A DNA stretch of 6,241 nt from Candidatus Aphodomonas merdavium (lineage in GTDB: Bacteria; Bacillota; Clostridia; Christensenellales; Aristaeellaceae): positions 1-6,241 of the forward strand of contig DVLH01000157.1 in NCBI GenBank assembly GCA_018715585.1, written 5' to 3'. The notes beneath the pieces are model-generated. The model did not search any database. It had not been told where the DNA came from and worked only from the letters and a program-made list of their open reading frames with translations. Shown here piece after piece: positions 1 through 4,734 of the stretch (position 1 is the stretch's first letter; every line of letters starts with the position of its first letter). The translations under genes and the position numbers were made by a program.

Positions 1-1254
1 GGTCTTGTCCGCGTTGAGGCGCAGGCCGCCGTAGTAGGTCTGGAAGACGTGCAGTTCCTCGGTGGAGAACAGCGTCAAATCCGTCTCCTTCTCGCCTGCG
101 GCAAGGTGCGCATCCGCGTATTCCAGGTAGACGCCGATCTGCTCCTTGAGCGTCTTGAGCGTCTCCAGGTATTCGGCGTGCACGCCGCGCTGGGGCAGGT
201 TGTAATCGTCGATGGAATGGATGGCGGAGGGATCTTCCACCGTGCCGTCGAACGGCTCTTCGGACCAGCCGTAGATCATCCGCAGCGTTTCCAGACGGCC
301 CGCATCGCTCTTGGATTTGGTGACTTCGCCGTCGATAGGATCAATCCCCGTCGTCGCCTCGGGGTCGTCGGGATCAAACACATACGCATCGGCAACCGCC
401 TGGAAGCCGGCATGGCCGCCGCCCGCCATCAGCGTGTTGCCGCCGATAGCCGCGTTCGTCTCCACGACGACAACGGTCGCACCCGCCTGCGCCGCCGCTG
501 CGCCCGCGGACATGCCCGCGCCGCCTGCGCCGACGACGACGACATCGAACGTATCCTCAATGGGTTCCTGCGCTTCGTACGCAAACGGAATCGCACCCGA
601 CTGCAGCGCGCTCACATCGCAGCCGGCCTGGGCCGCCGCGTCGTTCACCGCGTCCAGCACGGCGCGGCTGGTAAACGTCGCGCCCGAAACCGTATCCACG
701 CCCGTGGACGTAAACGCCTTGATTTCATCGAACATGATATCATACGCGACATCGCCCACATGCTCCGTCTCCACGGAAGAGACGACTTCAATGTTTTCGA
801 TGGCGTCTTCACTGAACGTCACGCTCAGCACGACATCGCCGTTATAGCCTGCACCGGTGCCTTCATACGTTCCCGGTTGGAACGCGATTTCGGCAGTCTC
901 TTGCACTTCGCCGCGGGCAGCCGCAAGCGCTTGATCCACAGCCGCGTGCACCGCGTTGCTCGTGAGCGTCGCGCCTGCAACGGCATCCACGTCCAGCGCA
1001 TCAGCTTTGCCAACGTACGCTTCGGTAAACGTCGCAATCGCCGCGCCGCCGATTGCTTCCGTCTCGTTCGCGCCCGTGATGGTGATAGCGGTGATGGCCT
1101 CCTCATCCACGGTCAGCTGCACGTCAACCGCGCCGCCAAACCCCTGCGCGGAGCCCGCATATTCGCCCGGCGTAAACGTTCCCGCGCTCGCCGTCATGCC
1201 CGGCAGCAACAGCGCGATGGCAAGCAATATGCTCGCCAGTTTCCGAATGCTCAT
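1..1254 (-). CDS. Secreted tandem FMN-binding / FAD-dependent fumarate-reductase-like flavoprotein (3' partial)
   Basis: The frame is open from an ATG at 1254 to the left edge (418 codons, no stop), so the C-terminal part is missing. AGGAGGG at 1262-1268 is well placed for this start. Residues 1-24 form a Sec signal peptide: basic start, hydrophobic run, ASA cleavage site near 24/25. There is no lipobox Cys. Residues ~27-112 and ~125-208 are two FMN_bind domains, each with the Dxx(s/t)gAT flavinylation motif: D90..T96 (Ala at the s/t position) and D187..T193. From ~235 a Rossmann FAD-binding domain begins, with G242-A-G-G-A-G247, an acidic E265 ending the second strand, and GGN at 271-273. 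This order matches the extracytoplasmic fumarate/urocanate-reductase family, whose FMN is attached covalently to Thr by ApbE. I infer an extracellular reductase accepting electrons from a membrane quinol or flavin chain. The substrate cannot be told because the catalytic domain is cut off. Confidence 0.92.
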   Translation of the reverse strand, partial: MSIRKLASILLAIALLLPGMTASAGTFTPGEYAGSAQGFGGAVDVQLTVDEEAITAITITGANETEAIGGAAIATFTEAYVGKADALDVDAVAGATLTSNAVHAAVDQALAAARGEVQETAEIAFQPGTYEGTGAGYNGDVVLSVTFSEDAIENIEVVSSVETEHVGDVAYDIMFDEIKAFTSTGVDTVSGATFTSRAVLDAVNDAAAQAGCDVSALQSGAIPFAYEAQEPIEDTFDVVVVGAGGAGMSAGAAAAQAGATVVVVETNAAIGGNTLMAGGGHAGFQAVADAYVFDPDDPEATTGIDPIDGEVTKSKSDAGRLETLRMIYGWSEEPFDGTVEDPSAIHSIDDYNLPQRGVHAEYLETLKTLKEQIGVYLEYADAHLAAGEKETDLTLFSTEELHVFQTYYGGLRLNADKT

Positions 1255-1302
1255 GTTCTTTCCCTCCTATTCAGTTTTCACAAGGATTTTTCCCTCCATA
1301 TA

Positions 1303-1331
1303 AGCATACAGCGGCAAAAAACCGCTGTCAA
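1303..1331 (-). promoter_or_regulatory. Sigma-A-type promoter of the flavoprotein gene
   Basis: On the minus strand a perfect -35 TTGACA (1326-1331) is followed by a 17-bp spacer and a -10 TATGCT (1303-1308, 4 of 6 consensus). Transcription would start near 1296, giving a leader of about 40 nt before the ATG at 1254. The upstream operon ends in its own strong terminator at 1376-1436, so this gene needs a promoter here. This is a sequence-based call with no experimental support. Confidence 0.65.
1308..1328. promoter_or_regulatory. 21-bp inverted repeat inside the flavoprotein promoter (candidate operator)
   Basis: ACAGCGG (1308-1314) and CCGCTGT (1322-1328) are perfect 7-bp inverted arms separated by 7 bp (CAAAAAA). 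The repeat fills the spacer and touches both the -35 and the -10 box, the classic position for a dimeric repressor or activator site. A second, mutually exclusive hairpin can form from CCGCT (1322-1326) and AGCGG (1331-1335), flanked by A and T runs. The symmetry is seen directly; its role as an operator is inferred. Confidence 0.5.
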
Positions 1332-1375
1332 GCGGCTTTTCATAAAGTATTCTCTCTTTCCTGCCCAAATTAACG

Positions 1376-1436
1376 AAAAAAAAAGAATCGCCCAAGCGTC
1401 CTCTCCGCCGGGCGGACTCTCGTCCGCGTTGGGCGT
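1376..1436 (-). terminator. Intrinsic terminator of the DMT / small-protein operon
   Basis: Just after the stop codon at 1437, the minus strand carries CGCCCAA (1429-1435), which pairs with TTGGGCG (1389-1395). Three further G-C pairs lie just inside, past one bulged base. Within the stem there is a nested hairpin, GCGGAC-GAGA-GTCCGC, with a GNRA tetraloop (1413-1428). The structure is followed by GATTC and nine consecutive U residues (1376-1384). This is a convincing Rho-independent terminator with an unusually elaborate stem. Confidence 0.8.
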
Positions 1437-1793
1437 TCATTCCGCCGCCCAACACACGCCGCACGGGCTGTATCCCGCCGCTTCCGCGTCGCCAAGCGTC
1501 GTACCGATGGGCGCAGTCATGCTGCTACAGCTGGACGTGGCGTGATAGCGCCCGCCAAAGCGCGAAATCCAAACGGGCGTATCCGGCCCTGCCGGCCGCG
1601 GCGCATGCGGCGTGGGTGTCGGCTCCAGCGCAGATGTGGAGGGCTGTGGGCTTGGCGCCGGCGCAAGGCGTTCAAACACGTTGCTCTGTCCAAGCGACCA
1701 GGCAAACAGCAGCAACAGCGCAATGGCTGCCGGGCGCGGCCATCGCGCGCATTGCTTGCCAAAGCGCGCCGCTTTTCTCCCTTTCCGGCGCAT
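1437..1793 (-). CDS. Small membrane-anchored protein with a C-terminal HCCC putative metal-binding motif
   Basis: A 118-residue protein starting at ATG 1793, with AAGGAGGA seven bases upstream. It has a highly basic N-terminus (1-20), one hydrophobic segment (~21-35) likely to be a signal anchor, a Pro/Ser/Thr-rich linker (~44-73) and a compact C-terminal module (~73-115). The module reads YH at 83-84, Cys89, then GYSPCGVC at 107-114, so H84, C89, C111 and C114 could bind one metal ion, probably zinc. The pattern YH-x4-C...GYxPCxxC resembles the short Ada-type metal-binding modules found at the C-terminus of some competence (ComEC-like) and nuclease-related Firmicutes proteins. With basic residues before the anchor, the module should face outward. 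It lies 25 bp after the DMT transporter stop, so it is probably cotranscribed. No precise function can be given. Confidence 0.75.
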   Translation of the reverse strand: MRRKGRKAARFGKQCARWPRPAAIALLLLFAWSLGQSNVFERLAPAPSPQPSTSALEPTPTPHAPRPAGPDTPVWISRFGGRYHATSSCSSMTAPIGTTLGDAEAAGYSPCGVCWAAE

Positions 1794-1818
1794 GGGCCCG
1801 TCCTCCTTCTTTCTCCTA

Positions 1819-2661
1819 TCAAAACTGGGAAAGCAGCGCCGCCGCCAACATCAGCGCCGCGCCGGTCCCTTCCTGGACGCTGAACGCTTCCCCCAGGAAG
1901 ATCCACCCCGAAAGCGCTGCAAACGCCGACTCCAGGCACATCATCACCGACGCAACGGCGGGCGGCGTATGCCGCTGCGCCACGATTTGCAGCGTATACC
2001 CAATGGCGATTGACCCAATCCCCCCGTAGAGGATCATCGGCAGGCAATCAAGCAACGGCGCTATCTGCGGCGTTTCCGTAAAAAGCATTACCACCGCTGA
2101 AAGCCCCGCCGTCACAAAGCTCTGCGAACAGCTCAGCGCAATTCCGTCCGTGCCAACGGCCACGCGGCCCACCAGCTGGATGTGAAACGCAAACATCAGC
2201 GCGCAGAGGATCAACAGCAGATCGCCCGAAGCAAACCCGGACGTACCGCCCGCACACAGCAGATAAAGCCCTGCAGCTCCCAACATTGCCGCCGTCCACA
2301 CCGTCGCACGCACGCGCTGCTTTGCCAGCAGCCCCAGCAGCGGTACCAATACGATATACAGCGCCGTAAGAAAGCCCGCTTTTCCAGCAGAGGTCGTCTG
2401 CAACCCCAGCTGTTGCAGCGAGCTCCCCAGGAACAACAGCACTCCACAGGGTAACCCTGCTAGAAACGATTTTTTCCTTTTCCCCGCCTCCATCGGCCGC
2501 AGCGCCAATGGCAAAAGCGCCAGCGCCCCCAGCAGGAACCGAGATGCTCCAAACGTAAATGGGCCGACATATTCCATCCCGCTGCGCTGCACCACAAAGC
2601 AGAACCCCCACAGCATCGCCGTCAACAGCAGCAGCAAGCTTCCCATCCATTTTTTGTTCAT
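1819..2661 (-). CDS. EamA/DMT-family transporter
   Basis: A 280-residue, very hydrophobic protein of the usual length for the drug/metabolite transporter family. About ten membrane segments are visible, roughly at 5-24, 33-55, 66-84, 92-112, 119-137, 146-166, 178-195, 208-228, 236-257 and 262-278, in two EamA repeats. Family signatures include AMLWGFCFV near the start, TSAGKAGFLTALY around residues 89-102, and the second-repeat block from GYTLQIVAQ (221-229) to the conserved Glu244 and GWIFLGE (252-258). The start at ATG 2661 has GGAGGG six or so bases upstream. Family members move amino acids, nucleobases, sugars or amphipathic compounds across the cytoplasmic membrane; the substrate is not predictable here. 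It is the first gene of a two-gene operon and is divergent from another DMT gene to which it is only distantly similar, so a recent duplication is unlikely. Confidence 0.93.
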   Translation of the reverse strand: MNKKWMGSLLLLLTAMLWGFCFVVQRSGMEYVGPFTFGASRFLLGALALLPLALRPMEAGKRKKSFLAGLPCGVLLFLGSSLQQLGLQTTSAGKAGFLTALYIVLVPLLGLLAKQRVRATVWTAAMLGAAGLYLLCAGGTSGFASGDLLLILCALMFAFHIQLVGRVAVGTDGIALSCSQSFVTAGLSAVVMLFTETPQIAPLLDCLPMILYGGIGSIAIGYTLQIVAQRHTPPAVASVMMCLESAFAALSGWIFLGEAFSVQEGTGAALMLAAALLSQF

Positions 2662-2681
2662 ATCATCCCTCCAACAGCACC

Positions 2682-2710
2682 ATCATACGAATTTTGGCGA
2701 AAAAAATCAA
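2682..2710 (-). promoter_or_regulatory. Promoter of the minus-strand DMT operon
   Basis: On the minus strand TTGATT (2705-2710) and TATGAT (2682-2687, 5 of 6 consensus) are separated by 17 bp, with a T-rich spacer start. The predicted start site near 2675 leaves a leader of only about 14 nt, enough for the ribosome binding site of the gene starting at 2661. Confidence 0.6.
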
Positions 2711-2722
2711 GAAAAAGCCATA

Positions 2723-2751
2723 TTGCATACAATCCGCTTGCGTGTTAGGAT
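2723..2751 (+). promoter_or_regulatory. Promoter of the plus-strand DMT gene
   Basis: TTGCAT (2723-2728) is followed after 17 bp by TAGGAT (2746-2751, 4 of 6 consensus), preceded by an extended -10 TGT (2743-2745). The start site would be near 2758, leaving a 5' leader of about 40 nt. Its -35 box lies 12 bp from the -35 box of the opposite promoter, so the two face away from each other. Confidence 0.55.
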
Positions 2752-2761
2752 ACATACGCAA
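2738..2761. promoter_or_regulatory. 24-bp inverted repeat around the -10 box (candidate operator)
   Basis: TTGCGT (2738-2743) and ACGCAA (2756-2761) are perfect inverted arms 12 bp apart. The symmetry extends two more bases inward with a single mismatch. The repeat is centred on the -10 hexamer of the plus-strand promoter, where a bound dimer would block RNA polymerase. A smaller 12-bp palindrome, ATTGCATACAAT (2722-2733), overlaps the -35 box. No regulator gene is present in the window. The role is inferred. Confidence 0.45.
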
Positions 2762-2798
2762 CTGCTCCGCGCACGTTTAAAGAAGGAAGGACACAAAG

Positions 2799-3644
2799 AT
2801 GGAACAGAAAAACGCCCGCCACGGCATGCTGCTTATGTTGCTGTGCACCCTGTTTTGGAGCTTGTCCGGCCTGCTGATCCGAATGCTGCCATGGCACGGT
2901 CTCGTTATCGCCGGCGGCCGTAGCGCATTTGCATCGATCATTGTGGCGCTGTATATGAAATGGCACCATATACCGCTGCGTCTGACGCGTAAGTCGCTGT
3001 TGGGTGCCGTTTCGCTCGCAAGTGTTTTCGTCATCTTTATCCTGGCAAACAAACTCACTGCCTCCGCCAACGCCATCGTACTACAGCAGTGCGCGCCCGC
3101 CGTAGTCCTGTTATATAATATACTTAGCAAAAAGGCGCGCGCACGCCTGCTTGATGTCGCAACGGTCGCCATAACGCTGATCGGGATTACGCTGTTTTTC
3201 TTCGACCAGTTTTCGCCCGGTTCGCTCGTGGGCAATCTGCTGGGACTCCTCTCCGGCGTTTTCCTAGCGGTCAATTTCCTCGTACAAGGGGAATCCAGCG
3301 CTGAGGAATCCATGAGCGGTATCCTCCTGGCGCATCTGATCACCATCGCCGTCGGACTTCCCTTTGCTCTCGTCTATGACACGCCGCTGACGAGCACCAC
3401 GCTATCCGTCATTGCGCTCATGGGCGTTGTCCAGCTGGGGATCCCCTATGTCCTCTACGGGCTTGCCACGCGCAGCTGCCCTCCGCTGGCCATCTCGCTC
3501 ATCGGCATGGGGGAGGCGGTTTTTAACCCGATCTGGGTGGCCATCGCCTATGGCGAAGTTCCCGGGACGCTCCCGCTGCTCGGCGGGGCGCTGGTGTTGA
3601 GCGCCACCATTTTCTGGGCCGTCAAATCCTCGAAAAAGTCATGA
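2799..3644 (+). CDS. EamA/DMT-family transporter
   Basis: A 281-residue protein with about ten hydrophobic segments in two EamA repeats. It starts at ATG 2799 after AAGGAAGG (2783-2790). Visible family features are the N-terminal LFWSLSGLLIR (18-28), the ANKLTASANAIVLQQCAP block (83-100) closing the first repeat's pore segment, and in the second repeat PYVLYGLATRSCPPLA (216-231) followed by Glu239 and AIAYGE (248-253). The tail is short and basic (KSSKKS), as expected for a cytoplasmic C-terminus. The sequence differs clearly from the DMT protein encoded divergently across 137 bp, so the two probably have different substrates or act as a distant pair under one control region. Direction and substrate are unknown. 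Confidence 0.93.
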   Translation: MEQKNARHGMLLMLLCTLFWSLSGLLIRMLPWHGLVIAGGRSAFASIIVALYMKWHHIPLRLTRKSLLGAVSLASVFVIFILANKLTASANAIVLQQCAPAVVLLYNILSKKARARLLDVATVAITLIGITLFFFDQFSPGSLVGNLLGLLSGVFLAVNFLVQGESSAEESMSGILLAHLITIAVGLPFALVYDTPLTSTTLSVIALMGVVQLGIPYVLYGLATRSCPPLAISLIGMGEAVFNPIWVAIAYGEVPGTLPLLGGALVLSATIFWAVKSSKKS

Positions 3645-3647
3645 CAG

Positions 3648-3672
3648 CCGGGTAAGCCGTCTCGGGATTTTT
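3648..3672 (+). terminator. Possible weak terminator of the plus-strand DMT gene
   Basis: Three bases after the stop codon, CCGGG (3648-3652) can pair with CTCGG (3661-3665), including one G-U pair, over an 8-nt loop. GA and five T residues follow (3668-3672). The stem is short, so this is only a moderate candidate. Confidence 0.4.
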
Positions 3673-3680
3673 CGATAGCG

Positions 3681-3719
3681 CCCCCCTCCCCGCAAAGCCG
3701 GGGGGTTCCCCGTCCCGGC
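3681..3719. other. G/C-block stretch with alternative pairing and G-quadruplex potential
   Basis: Homopolymer blocks occur in order: C6 (3681-3686), C4 (3688-3691), G6 (3700-3705), C4 (3708-3711), C3 (3714-3716). The single G6 block can pair with any C block, and GCCGGG (3697-3702) is a perfect inverted match to CCCGGC (3714-3719). On the minus strand the C blocks read as four G runs with loops of 2, 16 and 1 nt, a borderline quadruplex pattern. No function is assigned. Confidence 0.4.
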
Positions 3720-3790
3720 AGTTCCCAGCTAAGTGCACTGCCCCCTAGCATCAACGCGGCGCCCGGTTGTTGTCCTTTAAAATGTTGTTC

Positions 3791-3946
3791 TCTTTGCCAA
3801 GCGCTGCGTGGCGTTTAGAAGGCCTGCGCTCAATTAACCACCGTGCCCCCATAGAAAAAAGATATTTACAATCCTACTCCGTTTGCGCCAAGCTTCTCCG
3901 TCAAGCGCCGTTCAACGGCTTTCCGATCCTTTGTGCTTGGCAAAGA
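3791..3946. repeat. 14-bp inverted repeat bounding a 156-bp intergenic segment
   Basis: TCTTTGCCAAGCGC (3791-3804) and GTGCTTGGCAAAGA (3933-3946) are inverted copies: twelve bases are a perfect match, then one G-T mismatch (a G-U pair in RNA) and one more match. A partial third copy of the core, AAGCCAAGC, occurs near 3961. The arms could close a long RNA stem or be the ends of a small decayed mobile element. No flanking target duplication is clear, so its identity is open. Confidence 0.45.
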
Positions 3947-4000
3947 AATCATTTATGCCCAAAGCCAAGCCCTGTTTGCTTCAATCGCTCGCCCAGGCGT

Positions 4001-4040
4001 AAAAAAGACGGCGCGCAAGGTGCGCACCGCTTTCTTTTGC
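4001..4040 (-). terminator. Intrinsic terminator of the ktrBA operon (possibly bidirectional)
   Basis: On the minus strand, 18 bases after the ktrA stop, an 8-bp stem (4022-4029 with 4009-4016, one G-U pair) over a 5-nt loop is followed by six U residues within C-U6 (4001-4006). Read on the plus strand the same stem has one C-A mismatch and is followed by TTTCTTTT (4031-4038), so it may also stop transcription coming from the DMT gene. Confidence 0.7.
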
Positions 4041-4057
4041 TCGCTCTGTACAGGCCG

Positions 4058-4705
4058 TCAATTCACCGCCAGCTTTTCCAATGTCTTGCGCTCGCCGGAA
4101 ATGAGCAGATGGGCGTTTTCCGGCAAACGGTAGTCCGCATCGACGATGGGGCGCACGCGTTCGCCCTCCTTCTCCCCGATGACGTTGACACCATATTTTG
4201 CGCGCACATCGAGCTGGCGCAGCGTTTTTCCCACCCACGAGGCGGGCACGCGCATCTCCTGCACGGCATATTCGGGCGTGATTTCCACATAGTCGAATAC
4301 GTTCTGCGCCGAATAGCGGATAGCCACGCGGTGAGCCATGTCGCGCTCGGGATAGACGACGGCGTCTGCGCCGAGCTTGCGCAGGAATTTGGCATGCATG
4401 GCCCTGTCCGTCTTGGAGACGACGTACTTGGCCCCATGCTCCTTCAAAAGCGACGTAATCTCCAGCGAGGATTGAAAATCATCGCTGATGCAGACGAAAC
4501 AGACGTCAAAATTGCCCACGCCCAGTGCCCGCACGACCTCTTCATCCATGCAATTGCCAGCATAGGCGCTTGTCACCTGCGGGGCAATCGCGTTGACGGC
4601 CGCTTCACTGCGATCCACCACCATAACCTCGTTTTTCAGCTCTGAAAGCTTTATGGCCAGGTTCGTGCCAAACCTGCCAAGACCGATGACCAACATCGAG
4701 CGCAT
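4058..4705 (-). CDS. ktrA: Potassium uptake regulatory subunit KtrA (TrkA/RCK family)
   Basis: A 215-residue cytoplasmic protein, the normal length for KtrA-type single-RCK proteins (full TrkA is about double). The RCK N-domain (~1-120) shows the dinucleotide fold: GLGRFG at 8-13 and Asp31 ending the second strand (VVD). Then comes the NCMDEEVVRALGV region (~51-63) with the usual acidic residues, and a SKTDR element near 97-101. The RCK C-domain (~135-212) follows, ending in LLISGERKTLEKL, as expected. In characterised systems an octameric ring of this protein binds ATP/ADP, and in many Firmicutes c-di-AMP at the C-domain, to gate the membrane subunit. The start at ATG 4705 has AAGGAGG seven bases upstream. 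The gene lies 29 bp after ktrB and is almost certainly cotranscribed. KtrC is an equivalent name in some genomes; A versus C cannot be distinguished from sequence alone. Confidence 0.93.
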   Translation of the reverse strand: MRSMLVIGLGRFGTNLAIKLSELKNEVMVVDRSEAAVNAIAPQVTSAYAGNCMDEEVVRALGVGNFDVCFVCISDDFQSSLEITSLLKEHGAKYVVSKTDRAMHAKFLRKLGADAVVYPERDMAHRVAIRYSAQNVFDYVEITPEYAVQEMRVPASWVGKTLRQLDVRAKYGVNVIGEKEGERVRPIVDADYRLPENAHLLISGERKTLEKLAVN

Positions 4706-4734
4706 CGTTTTCCCTCCTTATTTAAGCCTGCCAC

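Larger units (their letters stand above)
3645..4057. other. Convergent intergenic gap without a credible gene
   Basis: These 413 bp separate the plus-strand DMT gene from the end of ktrA. No frame shows a start with a good ribosome binding site and family-like protein sequence; the longer open frames that enter it are antisense extensions of the neighbours. The first ~75 bp hold a possible terminator and a G/C-block stretch. The middle (3791-3946) is bounded by a 14-bp inverted repeat and contains a short hairpin at 3907-3919 (GCCGTT/AACGGC). The last ~60 bp hold the ktrA terminator. It is more AT-rich than the flanking genes around 3830-3880. Confidence 0.6.

Noticed and set aside
1316..1340. 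Hairpin CCGCT/AGCGG plus T run as the terminator of the upstream operon
   Set aside because: A far stronger terminator with nine U lies at 1376-1436 directly after the stop codon. This hairpin overlaps the promoter and is better explained as part of the regulatory symmetry.
49..1545. Long plus-strand open frame of 498 codons
   Set aside because: It is antisense to the flavoprotein gene, whose minus-strand reading shows a signal peptide, two FMN motifs and a GxGxxG fold. The plus-strand product is Arg/His-rich with no domain features. GC-rich genes often leave such open shadows.
1517..2047. Minus-strand frame of 176 codons overlapping the end of the DMT gene and the small protein
   Set aside because: It conflicts with two in-frame genes that have good ribosome binding sites and clear membrane features. 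Its product is Arg/Gly-rich with no recognisable pattern.
3791..3946. Insertion sequence or transposon remnant as a firm call
   Set aside because: The inverted repeats are real but there is no transposase fragment and no clear target duplication, so it is reported only as a repeat.
3767..4645. Plus-strand open frame of 292 codons entering ktrA
   Set aside because: Two thirds of it is antisense to the clearly recognised KtrA, the rest runs through the structured gap, and there is no good ribosome binding site or family-like sequence.
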